Shown: positions 23,861-35,202 of the stretch, one piece after another | Numbering within the stretch: position 1 is the stretch's first letter | Layout: each line of letters starts with the position of its first letter | The notes under the pieces: model-generated | The model's database searches: none | Told to the model about the DNA's origin: nothing | Seen by the model: the letters and a program-made list of their open reading frames with translations, nothing else | NCBI GenBank assembly: GCA_033782935.1 | Contig: JAWQEG010002438.1 | Location: 475,001-539,000 of the forward strand | DNA: 64,000 nucleotides | Reading direction: 5' to 3' | Source: Petrolisthes cinctipes | Lineage: Eukaryota; Arthropoda; Malacostraca; Decapoda; Porcellanidae | Translations under genes and position numbers: made by a program

Positions 23861-24164
23861 TGTAGTGAATCAAGCAAGCATTCTAACACTGCGCTTCTCG
23901 ACCCCCACTTGCCCTAGCCATTTTCCCGCCAAGGCACACCTTCACACAGGTGCTTGGCTTCCCCCAGCCACTCAGTTGACTCCCCACCACGCACTCGTGA
24001 ACACCTCTCCACTCTCCTCGCTACTCTCAGCAAAACACACCACACTCACCTTGCTGCTTGATTCACCACAACCTCCTACCAAGTGTTTCTTACCAATAAA
24101 CTACCTTGTACTGCACAGTGAGTCTTCAATCATTCTGGGTGATAACGTCCCGTAACGTTATAAC
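23861..24164 (+). mobile_element. Ty3/gypsy 5' LTR
   Basis: Starts TGTAGTGAATCAAGC and runs to just before the primer-binding site at 24165. It matches the copy at 30284-30560 with about five substitutions over about 277 shared bases, so the insertion is young. It contains AATAAA in ttaccaataaactacc (24089-24104), a likely polyadenylation signal. Confidence 0.9.
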
Positions 24165-24177
24165 TGGTGACCCCGGG
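24165..24177 (+). promoter_or_regulatory. candidate primer-binding site
   Basis: tggtgaccccggg directly after the LTR: a TGG start complementary to a tRNA 3' CCA. I do not assign the tRNA. Confidence 0.6.
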
Positions 24178-24967
24178 AAAAAACATACATCCAGCCTGAA
24201 ACGACTCTCCACGTGTGCACTGTGCAAGCGACAACGCAAGGTAACCTTATACTTCCGCCTTGAACCAAGCTATACAACTACACAACTCCACTCTCCATCT
24301 TACGCGTTGCTCCTGGACCACTCTCCTGCTCCAAAACATACACCCCACGTGGACCACCCCAGTTCCACAACACGCGCTCCACCACGCCACTCCACGCCTC
24401 TACGCCACCCACGACGTCGCCACCAGTACACAAAGGGATTAAGTACTCGACAGCAACATTTATTTTCCAATCTTTCTCTCATTTTACCCTCCCCAGTGAT
24501 TCTTCTCCCCAATTTTTTTTTTCCATACCTATAGTATTATTATACAGGCACATTGCCGCATAGCCCCAATTCATATGTATTTTCTATTTATATATATTGT
24601 GTGATAGAAAAGCAATCCATTCTCCACCTCCACGCTCTTTAAAATATCATTCCTTGTCGCATTCCATTCCCGCCATTCTACCATAGTTAATATATTTCAC
24701 CCACGCTCGCAACCCTCACTCTACCCACTAGAGATTTCCCTAACCCCCAACCTACCTCAGCGTTACTACAGTTTTCTATCACGGCCCACTCTGACTCAGT
24801 CTCCCCCGATTTCCTACCATTTTCTTCACTCCCCCGAGTTCCGACCATTTTCTTTGATTCCTTCTTCCCGGGGGGACTAATATATTTTACCCCCATACCC
24901 CATCGTGCTCCCGCTTTCCATCCATCCACCCCACACCGCATTGCATAACTTTCGTCTCACCAGCAAT
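24178..24967. other. gypsy 5' leader
   Basis: C- and T-rich non-coding sequence between primer-binding site and gag; frames here show no Gag features. Confidence 0.6.
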
Positions 24968-25893
24968 ATGGCGCAAACATCTGAATTAGCCAACACCACG
25001 AATAACACTCATCACACACCCACGTTATCCATTCCAGTCACCCCTCCATTCTCTTCTGATACACTCGCGTGGTTGCAACACACAGAGGAAATCTGGAAAG
25101 GAGATAATATTTCCGATGAGGCGAAATATCGGGCAATCATCAGGGCCCTCCCAACAGATATATTCGCCTTAACCTCTCCTTCGCTTCCTACACTAACGTC
25201 TGGGTCACAGTATGAGGGTCTGAAAGCCGCTATCACGATGGCGTGTGGAAATACCGTCCTACAAAACTACAAGGCCCTGGAAAATGTTCAGTTGGATGGG
25301 AGGAGCCCATCTGCACTCCTCAGACATATGCAACGGCTCAACCAAGCAGCAGGTAATCCCTTCCCAGACCTCATGCTGAAAACAAGACACACTAATCTGA
25401 TGCCCCCCCTGTTATGGCTGCACCTCATCGCTCAGCCAAACCTCACACTCCAGGAGTATGGAGAGTGGGCCGACTCTCTCATGGACGCCCACATTGAGCA
25501 AGAGGGCTCATGGAGTGGCAACAGATTCCCATTAAATACCACAACAACGGCAGTAAATACCACCTCCACACCACCTCAGCATTCCTCCATGCAACCACAA
25601 CCTACAGAACCATGCAGCAATACGGCTGAGTTAGTACAATTAATGAGGGAGATACATAAAAACCTTGACACTTTACAACAACAACAATTGACACAATCAC
25701 GACCACTAGCTCTACCACCACATCCTCAACATCAACCACCGCCCCAAGTTAGACAACCATAGCGACAGCAACAGATGCAGATATGCGTGTACCATCAACA
25801 CTACGGTAGGCAAGCAAGGAACTGCCGAGCACCATGTCAGTGGCCTAGTCACACACCTAAATCTGACCGCTTCGACAACCAGGGAAACTACTA
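24968..25893 (+). pseudogene. Ty3/gypsy Gag, one nonsense codon
   Basis: The ATG at 24968 (MAQTSELANTTNN) opens a Gag of the arthropod gypsy type: a helical capsid region (TLAWLQHTEEIWK; ISDEAKYRAIIRALP; SALLRHMQRLNQAAG; LWLHLIAQPNL) followed by a Gln/Pro-rich linker. TAG at 25760-25762 stops it. The same frame continues to CVYHQHYGRQARNCRAPCQW, the Cys/His motif that ends Gag in this group, and stops at TAA 25891-25893. It would assemble the virus-like particle in which reverse transcription occurs. It lies in a different frame from pol. Confidence 0.8.
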
Positions 25894-26156
25894 AGGCGGT
25901 GGCGTGAGAGTAAACACATCACTGCCGCTGACACCAATGATCCCACAACTACCACTCCACTACCACGTATCACTTTCGCTACCACTGCATTATCTCCACG
26001 AGTAGCGAGTGACGCCACCACATCACAGGGTACTACCACCCAGAATCCAGCCACATCTCTTCACCGACACACTCTGGCACTGACTACCACACATCCGCCT
26101 GGGGACCCACAGGCATACCCCCCAGGTCATAAACCACTGAACCTCACAGCCGCACT

Positions 26157-29100
26157 CTCCTGTGGGTGGAAGACCTAGCAACGACAGAGCTGTTCTTGGT
26201 GGACTCAGGATCGGAAGTCAGTGTACTTCCTCCCACTTATCGGGAGAAACAGCGACCCTCCAGCATGGCGTACGATCTCCTGGCAGCTAATAAATCACCC
26301 ATCGCTACGTATGGCACAAGAAGTAAAGGCGTCTCCCTCATTACCGAGGAATGGTTTGTGTGGCCGTTTGTGGTGACAGATGTACAGTACCCAATCCTAG
26401 GGCTGGACTTCTTGGCAGCACATGATTTGTTAATTGACACGAAAGGCAGGATGCTGCTACACAAAACGACGGGCCGGCACATACAAACCAAATCATGCCG
26501 CCAGTCACAACCCACCATCACCCACATCTCCAAGACAAGCGAGTATCACCAGCTGCTCCAGGAGTTCCCTCAATTACTGTCGGCCACCAACGATTGTCAG
26601 CCCAAAGATCCAGGAGTACGCCACAACATCGTCACGACCAGTCCACCATGTTTCGCCAGACCCAGAAGGATGCCACCGGAGAGACTGGAAGCAGCAAAGA
26701 AAGAATTCCAAGTCATGATGCAACAAGGGATAGCTCGTCCATCAGACAGTGCATGGTCATCTCCACTACATATGGTGCCCAAAGCACAGGAAGGCGAATG
26801 GAGGGCATGCGGTGACTACCGTGCATTCAACGCCGTAACGACACCAGACCGTTACCCCATACCCCATGTCCTGGATTTCCACTCCAAGCTCCAGGGGTGT
26901 ACGGTTTTCTCGAAGATCGACCTAGTCCGCGCCTTCCATCAGATTCCCGTAGCAGAGGAAGATATTAAAAAGACTGCCATTACCACTCCTTTCGGCTTAT
27001 TCGAATTCCCTGCCATGAACATTGGCCTGAGAAATGCTGCCCAAACCTTCCAGCGGTTCATGGATAGGGTAGTCAGGGGCTTGGACTTCGTGGTGGTATA
27101 CATCGACGACATCCTAGTGGCATCCAGTGATCACGACAATCATGCCCAACACCTTTGACAGCTCTTTAATAAATTACAGGAGTATGGACTGAAGATTCAC
27201 CCATCAAAGTGTGTGCTGGGGGCTGATACAGTAGACTTCCTGGGCCATAGGGTGACGTCACAGGGAATCACGCCACTACCACAGAAGGTCGAAGCCATCA
27301 GGGACTTTCCCCCACCCAACACCGCCAGGAAGATGAGAGAGTTCCTAGGGATAGTGAACTACTATCATCGGTTTGTCCCTCATGCTGCAGAAGCACTATC
27401 TCCACTACATGACCTAATCAAAGGATTAAAGAAGAGTTCGCAGAAGAAACTGAGTTGGAATGACGAGGCAATGGCGGCATTCACCAGCATCAAGAGCAGG
27501 CTCGCCAACACTACCTTGCTAGCCTACCCCACGCCCCAAGCACCTACCTCCGTTTACACTGATGCATCAGTGGACGCCATTGGGGCAGTATTGCAACAAG
27601 ACGTCGAGGGGACGTTACGCCCAATAGCATTCTTCAGCAAGCGTCTCGACCCATCACAGAAGAAATACAGTGCCTTTGACAGGGAGCTCGTGGCAATGTA
27701 CGAGGCAGTACGTCACTTCGGCCACTTCCTTGAGGGACGGCAATTCCACATCAGAACGGATCATAAGCCACTCACGACTGCCATGAAGCAGCTGGGGACA
27801 AACTGGTCACCAAGAGTCACCCGTCACTTGGCATACATATCAGAATACACCACCGACAAAAGGCACGTAAAGGGTGAGGACAACGCTGTGGCTGACGCAT
27901 TATCCCGGGCTACACCTCAGACACAGACGGTCATGGCAGTCCACCTAGGCCATTCCTTCGACATCAAACAAATAGCTGCAGCCCAACAAACAGACGAGGA
28001 ACTACAGCAACTACTGCAAGGCAACACAGGTCTGAAGCTGGAGGAAGTGACAGCAGCCGAGCCCAACGTAAGAGTGTGGTGCGACGTCTCATGTGGTCCT
28101 CCTAGACCATACATTCCGGCCCCATTCAGGAGAACCACATTTCTCCACTTCCACAACCTCAACCACCCAGGGGTCGCTGGTTCCCAGAGGTTAATCACAT
28201 GTCGTGCAGTCTGGCCAAGCATGAGGAGGCAAATCAAGGAGTAGGTGTCAGAATGTACGGCATGCCAACGCTCCAAAATTGGTAGACACACACGCCCATC
28301 GATACATGACTTCCCAACACCCACTTCAAGGTTCCACACGGTACATGTAGACATCGTGGGGCCACTCCCTACATCACGGGGATACAGATACCTACTCACA
28401 TGCATCGACCGTATGACAAGATGGTGCACGGCAGCCCCCATGACTGACATCACAGCAGAAGGAACGGCAAGACACTTTCTCCAGGACTGGGTGTCTAACT
28501 TTGGCCCTCCGGCGTGCATCGTCACGGACCAGGGGACTCAGTTCGTGTCAAGGGCGTGGCAAGAAATGCTAGAGTTCCTGGGGACATGCAGGAACAGGAC
28601 CACTGCCTATGATCCCTGCAGCAACGGTATGGTCGAGAGGTTTCACCGCCGGCTGAAGGAGGCATTCAGGGCTGTACAGCCTGAACAGTGGGTGGATGCA
28701 CTGCCTCTCATCCTGCTGACCATCAGGTCGACGGTCAAGGAGGACCTGAACCACTCACCTGCGGAATTGACATTCGGGGAGGATTTGAGGTTGCCCAGCC
28801 AAGTGGTAGACCTAACGGCAGACACCTCCAACCTATCTTTTCTCCCAGCTCTGAAGAGGATCATGGCAACACCAACACTTACACCAACAAGACAACAGTC
28901 ACACCACCCCACCTATGAACACCCACTACTCCGCAGGGCAGAACAACTGTTCCTCAGGACAGACGCGCACAGGACCCCCCTGCAGCAGCCGTACACTGGA
29001 CCACATAGGGTCATCAAGAGGGACGAGGCAACAGTAACACTACAGATTGGGGGGAAACCATACAGGACTTCCTGGCAACGCGTGAAACCGGCGGTGACAC

Positions 29101-30038
29101 AGTCTAACCAACATCAACAGCAGCAGCAGGACACACGTCCACCACCACCTCACCACGACGTCACGCAGCCAAGGCGCCCTCTGCTGCCAACCCCTACTAT
29201 GCCTACCCCACTTACGCACACACAGCCTCACATCACAGCGTACCAACAATGGTATAACACACACAACATTCCACACACAGGCATACCCTCACCACCACCA
29301 TTATCATCATACAACCGACCCAACGCACACAACACTACACCAACACCCCCACCTCCACCCCAACCGACACACACTGGTGCACCACACACTCGCACCTTCC
29401 CCACTCCTTCACCATCACGACCCCCCCACACTACTACCCAGGAGAACTCCCCACAACCAACACACGTACAACCACAACCATCAATCTCCACTCACACATC
29501 ACAATCACAACCATCAACCTCCACTCACACACCATCAATCGTAGGGACACCTAAACCCCCCGACCATTATGCAACCGTTATCCATCCTTCACCACCTACA
29601 CCCCTTAACGTACCTACCCCTCCTACATTACCTGAACCTGCCTCACCTACACCCCCACCCGCACCCCCGCTTAATCCCATACCTGAACCTGCCTCACTCA
29701 ACCCATCCCCCACGCCTGCCGACCCTCTACCAAATGACTCTATATGTGTAATCCCTCTTAATCTCCCTCAGGACCAGCCTCCTATTATTCATGTCGGACC
29801 TGCCACTCCCCCTCGCCCTGTCAGCCCCTACGGCGGGCCACGGACACCTACACGCCCAGTCACACCACCACAACCACAGATATTGCCACGGGAGAACGAG
29901 CCAGACATGGTACCTGTAGGGTTTACTACACGCACAGGACGTACCATAAAGCGACCCCATAAATATATATCCATGCTAGCCAACACAGACATGCACCTAC
30001 TCGACAACCAGCCTCACACATCTTGCACCTACTATTAA
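26157..30038 (+). pseudogene. Ty3/gypsy Pol (protease-RT-RNase H-integrase), two stops
   Basis: A single frame carries everything: aspartic protease ([14 protein letters not shown]), reverse transcriptase ([17 protein letters not shown], catalytic VVVYIDDIL), RNase H (SVYTDASVDAIGAVLQQ), integrase zinc-binding H-H-C-C (HFHNLNHPG to CTACQRS), and the integrase core with D (VDIVGPLP), D (IVTDQGTQF) and E (NGMVERFHRRLKEA). The order PR-RT-RH-IN defines Ty3/gypsy. Two in-frame stops break it: TGA at 27156-27158, at a CGA-like position before QLFNK, and TAG at 28242-28244 between the integrase zinc ligands. The C-terminal 300 residues are a Pro/Thr/His-rich tail, unusually long, encoded by CCA/ACA-rich DNA. 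There is no envelope gene. Confidence 0.93.
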
Positions 30039-30266
30039 TTCACACACTTGCCTTTCTCGCCCATACGACAATCCACACCTCACACGTACTCTTTTGTGCA
30101 ACACTACCCATCAAGCATGGCTCATGAATATGTTTCCAGGTTGTCCCCATTGTAATATATGTGTATTTATTTATTTATTTTTTTTCTTTAGTGAGGCCAT
30201 TCCTCACATATGTACCAATTGTAATTATTTTTAGTACCCTCACTCCTCTCAAAATTCTTTTTTTGT
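30039..30266. other. gypsy 3' non-coding region
   Basis: T-rich sequence between the pol stop and the polypurine tract. Confidence 0.6.
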
Positions 30267-30280
30267 GGGGGGAGGGGGGG
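30267..30280 (+). promoter_or_regulatory. polypurine tract of the gypsy element
   Basis: ggggggaggggggg, three bases upstream of the 3' LTR; the standard plus-strand primer position. Confidence 0.85.
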
Positions 30281-30283
30281 TAC

Positions 30284-30560
30284 TGTAGTGAATCAAGCAA
30301 GCATTCTAACACTGCGCTTCTCGACCCCCACTTGCCCTAGCCATTTTCCCGCCAAGGCACACCTTCACACAGGTGCTTGGCTTCCCCCAGCCACTCAGTT
30401 GACTCCCCACCAAGCACACGTGAACACCTCTCCACTCCCCTCGCTACTCTCAGCAAAACACACCACACTCACCTTGCTGCTTGATTCACCACAACCTCCT
30501 ACCAAGTGTTCCTTACCAATAAACTACCTTGTACTGCACAGTGAGTCTTCAATCATCCTG
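30284..30560 (+). mobile_element. Ty3/gypsy 3' LTR, cut short by a transposon
   Basis: Begins TGTAGTGAATCAAGC. It follows the 5' LTR to ...cttcaatcatcctg and then changes into the transposon end gggtgggatcttc at 30561. The 5' LTR at the same point reads cttcaatcattctgggtgat, so the break is at a CTG. Confidence 0.88.
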
Positions 30561-30947
30561 GGGTGGGATCTTCAAAGCATCGTAAGTTGGTGGCGCTACG
30601 ATCACCTTTACTCTCTCGTAGCCGCCATATTTGATCGTGGCTTACGAGGGTCATAAGTTGGTATCTCCAAAGCTTCATAACCTCCCTCGTAGCTCACGAT
30701 GATAGCCTCGTAGCGAGCGTCGCTGCCCGTTTCGTTCCGTGTGTTTTGTTCATCCCGCCACCCAGCTGACTGGCTCTCAGCCAATCACAATGAAGGAAAC
30801 AATATGTCCTTGGTACTGTAAGCCAATCATATCGTAGTATTACAATGTCAACAAATAAACATTGTCTCACCACCAGCTGATAGAGATGACACAGTCACCA
30901 AGTTACATCAGACAGGAATTAACAGCAAAAGACAGGTAAGTGAATTA

Positions 30948-31310
30948 GGTAAAGGTACAGAAGTGGACCTTACTGTATAATAGATATTTTACTGTCATTA
31001 CCCACTATTTTGGACCATTCTAAGACACTTTTCCTCTATGGTTTTTCTTCCTCAAATGCCCCGTTTCCAAGATAGGGCATATTCAAATGGGGCATTTTGA
31101 AATTAGCCTGACCTTACCTGACCTCCCCTAACCTAACCTAGACCGCATCAGACTACCGGGACCTAACCTGGGCAAACTACCGGGACCTAACCTGGGCAAA
31201 CTACCGGGAAATAATCGTGATAAAGTACAATAAATGACAGGGATAAAATACTAGGACCCAGCCGGATCTGGCAACACTGCTGAATTCAGGTCCACTTCTG
31301 TACTAATACC
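30948..31310. mobile_element. GGTA-MITE, alternative-end subfamily
   Basis: Ends ggtaaaggtacagaagtgga and ...tccacttctgtactaatacc. Flanks gtgaatta (30940-30947) and atgaatta (31311-31318) differ by one base. The uninterrupted site survives in copy B at 60708-60723. The core (acctaacctgggcaaactac, ccggatctggcaacactgc) is the same as in the other copies, but the inverted ends differ. Confidence 0.9.
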
Positions 31311-31976
31311 ATGAATTATTATACTGTGTTGATAAACATTTAACACAACAGTGGAGATAAGGCAGCTGCCCCCCCCCCCCCCCCCCGGGCATATTTTTAA
31401 TATCATGCCAATCACTGGTATATTGTATATAGATTTTTGGTTAGGTTAGGTTTGGCTAGTTTAGTTTAAGAAAGGTTAGGTTACGTACTGTAAATCAAGA
31501 ACAGCATGATACAAATAGTTTACTGGTAGCTGGTTGTCATGAAAATAAATCAAAGACATTGACTGGGAGGACATTATATTCTTTTAAATTCTACTGTCAC
31601 TGTTATATTTCCTTTACACCTACCTACAGTAGTTTCTATATTAATCTCAAAATCTGTACAGTTGATTGCCATTACCAAGTAACAGGTAGAAATATACCGT
31701 ATGTAGTGAAATCAGGCAAGTGCAATATAATAACTAAGACTTCAAACAGTTTTATTGAAAGACAGATCAAGGAAATAAATTATATAAGCATTATTTATAT
31801 TGTGGATTCGGCTGTTGGCATGGGCACACATGGGTTGAAGGATGGGGGGGGGGGAGTGTCCATTGCCTGATTTAGATACAGTACCATTTTAATTCGATAA
31901 CCAGGTATTGTAATTTATTCTGATTGGTTCTGCTTTGTTATTGAATTATGTACCATTTTTCGTTATATTTCAGGTG

Positions 31977-33027
31977 GTGACACTAGTGACACAAAGACAT
32001 TCACCCACATAGAAGAGGCTATGGCTCAAGTCATTAAAGAAGTGCAAGTGTCGGGTATTTCTGTGGACTCCAAGTCCCAGCCTGAGGCAGTATGTACAGT
32101 ATATAACAGTAAAAAATATCCTGCTGTTCATCTAGGCTAGTAATATGGAAATCTTCCCTCATTGGCACTATGTGAAGTAATTACATTGAGAGTTTATATA
32201 TATAAAACATACATTTTGGGCAGCATTACCTCTCAATTCCATTCAAAGTTAAACAGTGCAAATCATAAGGCCTTAGTCCTAGGAACAAATATACAAGATG
32301 TTCTCATATATCCATACCTTCAGTAAATACGGTACATGTACAGTGATGACCCAATATACAGGAGTCAAGTACATAGTGATTTATACATTTTGTGTATCAT
32401 ATAAATAACTCCTGTTAGCAGTTCATGTAGTCGATAAAATTGGAGCCATGTTAATCAAAACTAAATTTGTGATGCTTTGTTGGATTCCATAATTATCATA
32501 TGAGTACTTTAACCAAGTAAAAATTGCAGTACTGCTGCTGTACTTATATGTATGACTAATTATATACTGCTTTCTTTAAGAGTGACTTTACAATTTTAAT
32601 TCATAACGATAATCCTTAATATTTCTCTAAAATTATATGAAAGTTGCTAATTTTCATAATTTCATAATAAGGTGATGTGGATGACCCAGGACTGCCATCA
32701 AGGGCCCCTTCACCTAGACCTGGGCCAAGTTGGCAGGACTTCGGGCCAGTTACAGTGGAAGACTGTGAGGTTTTGACTGGCGACAGCTTGCCGAAGCTGG
32801 TAGAACCTAGCACCAAGTGAGGAGCATTCGTACCACAGCTTTGTAGCCTCAAGTCGCCCTTCCTCTAGGTCAGCTGGAGGTGTGACAGCTCATCTGGAAG
32901 CTACGCTATCTCCAGATATACTAGTTGTCCATAAGACTATAAGGGATATTTTGATGGATCTTGCAGAAAATATAGCCACAATATCAGAAACTTTGGTGAA
33001 CATTAAAAAGGCTATCGAGAAAAGGTG
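31977..33027 (+). pseudogene. unknown transposon gene, two exon-like pieces (copy A)
   Basis: An exon-like stretch after atatttcag reads GDTSDTKTFTHIEEAMAQVI, then KEVQVSGISVDSKSQPEAV (about 31977-32093). A second, 32673-33027, reads GDVDDPGLPSRAPSP, GPSWQDFGPVTVEDCEVLTG; it then needs a frame change near 32818 and ends in LVVHKTIRDILMDLAENIAT, with a helical, probably coiled-coil tail and a stop. Copy B has the same sequence and the same frame break. I cannot assign a function. Acidic linkers ending in a helical tail occur in the accessory Myb-like proteins of Harbinger elements, but no Myb domain is visible here. Confidence 0.5.
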
Positions 33028-33284
33028 ATTTGTTTTCAAGTGTGTTTTGTTGTGTGTGTGTGATTTTTTTTTTATGATTAGTGTGGTCTAAGTTGTGTTA
33101 TATTTTGTGACAGAGTTATTAGTGTGCAAGTATGTTTTTAGTTGTGTGGTTTGTGTGTAGGTTTCAATCTAAATTATTGTTAACTTCTGCTTATGTTTTT
33201 TAAGAAATTACATTATTTATTTTCATTATATATTTTGTCTTTCAAATATAGCTTTTAACATTCACATTTCATGTTAGATGTATT

Positions 33285-33900
33285 TACATACTCAAAAACA
33301 ACACACAGCTGCATGCACGACCTCCTGACATCCACCCATCTGAATTCTCCCTTCCCCGTGAGGACAGAGTCCACTTGGCCAGGCTGTGGTGTGGCCACCA
33401 CCCGGCCCTTCTGACATATCACAAGAAGCTGGATGGAGCCATTGTGGATGTCTGTCCAAGATGCAACACAACACCTCATTCTATTAAACACATTATTGAA
33501 GACTGCAACACACACAACCACACTCACCAACAACAGAACACAACACCTCATTCTATTAAACACATTAGTGAAGACTGCAACACACACAACAACACAACAC
33601 CTCATTCTATTAAACACATTATTGAAGACTGTAATACTCACAACCACACTCACCAACAACACAACACAACACCTCATTCTATTAAACACATTATGGAAGA
33701 CTGCAACACACACAACACAACACCTCATTCTATTAAACACATTATGGAAGACTGCAATACACACAACCACACTCACCAACAACACAACACACACTCTCTG
33801 AGGGCACTGTGGGAAAGCCCAGTTCAGGCAATGACCTTCCTCAGGAGCTCGGGGGGGCTGCTCGGCCAGACACCTTGAGGAACTTCAACAACAACAACAT
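33285..33900 (+). pseudogene. non-LTR retrotransposon 3' end with an internally repeated coding stretch
   Basis: The frame reads VHLARLWCGHHPALLTYHKK, LDGAIVDVCPRCNTTPHSIK, HIIEDC: the Cys/His motif found after RNase H at the C-terminus of I/Jockey-type LINE proteins. The coding block (acacctcattctattaaaca...) is repeated five times (from about 33470, 33543, 33597, 33669, 33720) and then resumes ALWESPVQAMTFLRSSG, its usual end. A (CAA)n tail follows at 33885-33898. 5' truncated. Confidence 0.75.
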
Positions 33901-34800
33901 GAGTGTGTGCAAAGCAGCAGAAAAATATAAATTAAAAAAGAGCACAGTGCATAATTACATGAAACCAAAACCTAGCAAACCAGTAGGATGTGGAACCTCA
34001 TTGACTCATGATAAAGAGTTACTGTTGTGTAACAGAATGCTCACATTGTCAGAAAGGGGATTCCCACTCCACATAATGCATTTGAGAATGTTAGTGAACT
34101 CATACGGTACTTAGAAAAACGAGGCGTTACGGTCCAAGTTTCCTTAACAATTTGCCGGGTATGAAATGGGCCACTAAGTACAGCCACAATCAAATATCCA
34201 CCGACACTTTCCTTCCATCGTAGTAAATATCTTGGTAATAAAAAACAATACGTGTATGATTTTGCAGCACCTCATAATAATAATAATTGAGGGGGTTGAG
34301 TTGACATAAAATGTTGTATGATTATATTTTGATTTGAGACTGATTTCTTTGTACGATGGAAGGAAAGTGTTGGTGGATATTTGATTGTGGCTGTACCTAG
34401 AGCACCACAAACGAGTGTCCCAGAATATAAAGACTATCAGAGCCAAAGTTACAAAAGTCATGTTAACTCAGTTCTACAGTAACTTGAAAGAATCCCTAGA
34501 AGGTGTTCCTCCAGAGAACATAATAAATTTTGATGAGACAAATCTCACTGATGATCCAGGTAAAAGGAAAGTCATAGTGAGGCAGGACACTAAATATCCA
34601 GAGAGGGTCATCTATCAACAAAATCCTTTATATCTATTATGTTCTCTGGAACTGCATCTGGTGTGTTACTCCCTCAATACGTGGTGTTTATATAAGGCTA
34701 TCCATCTTTATGATGCCTGGACTGAACACAATACAATAAGTCCCCCAGTGGAGGGTTCCATTCATGTTCATTTGATGACTGGTTCCACAAAATAATCCTG
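33900..34800 (+). pseudogene. pogo/Tigger-type transposase relic
   Basis: MSVCKAAEKYKLKKSTVHNY is the psq-type helix-turn-helix N-terminus. TLSERGFPLHIMHLRM begins the CENP-B-like region. PPENIINFDETNLTDDPG is the first DDE_1 catalytic Asp motif. FSGTASGVLLPQYVVYK and AIHLYDAWTE are recognisable in shifted frames around 34640-34730. The frame is broken by a stop near 34111, frameshifts, and a MITE at 34181-34393. The rest of the nuclease is replaced by the tandem repeat at 34786. Confidence 0.8.
34181..34393. mobile_element. TA-flanked (Tc1/mariner-type) MITE inside the pogo relic
   Basis: Inverted ends of about 40 bp beginning cagccacaatcaaatatcca; TA at 34179-34180 and 34394-34395. The same ends occur at 51186 and at 52065/54085. 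Confidence 0.9.
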
Positions 34801-35028
34801 CTAAATCCATGACAGGTAGAGTTGTCATTATAGGTGACAACTTGACACAAAATAATCCTGCCAAATCCATGACAGGTAGAGTTGTCATTATAGGTGACAA
34901 CTTGACACAAAATAATCCTGCCAAATCCATGACAGGTAGAGTTGTCATTATAGGGGACAACTTGACATAAAATAATCCTGCCAAATCCATGACAGGTAGA
35001 GTTGTCATTATAGGTGACAACTTGACAA
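34786..35028. repeat. 60-bp minisatellite, four units
   Basis: Units cacaaaataatcctgc..gacaacttga at 34786, 34846, 34906 and 34966, nearly identical. They replace the transposase sequence after TGSTK. Confidence 0.95.
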
Positions 35029-35202
35029 GCATAATATCTTCTTTCTTCTCTTACCACCAAACTCCATAAAGCAAAAAGTAGCTTATACAAGTCTAACTTA
35101 TTCAATACTAAACAAGTCTTACAATCTTCTAAATAAATACTCTAATACTTAATTAAACTCAACAGTAAGGCAACTTCATATTATCAGCTGGAAACAAACA
35201 CC

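Larger units (their letters stand above)
30558..33275 (+). mobile_element. Harbinger-like transposon, copy A (truncated)
   Basis: Starts GGGTGGGATCTTCAAAGC next to a CTG and matches 58400-61091 in inverted orientation over its whole length, apart from one MITE in each. It is cut off at 33275, where LINE sequence begins, so the second inverted end is missing. Both known ends of copy B carry the same terminal motif. The outer 200 bp contain repeated CGTAAG/CTACGA motifs. No transposase is recognisable, so it is a non-autonomous or deleted copy. Confidence 0.8.

Noticed and set aside
24687..24941. 84-codon minus-strand frame in the gypsy leader
   Set aside because: No family features; antisense of non-coding leader.
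28569..29491. Several minus-strand frames with Trp/Gly runs
   Set aside because: Antisense shadows of the gypsy integrase and its Pro-rich tail.
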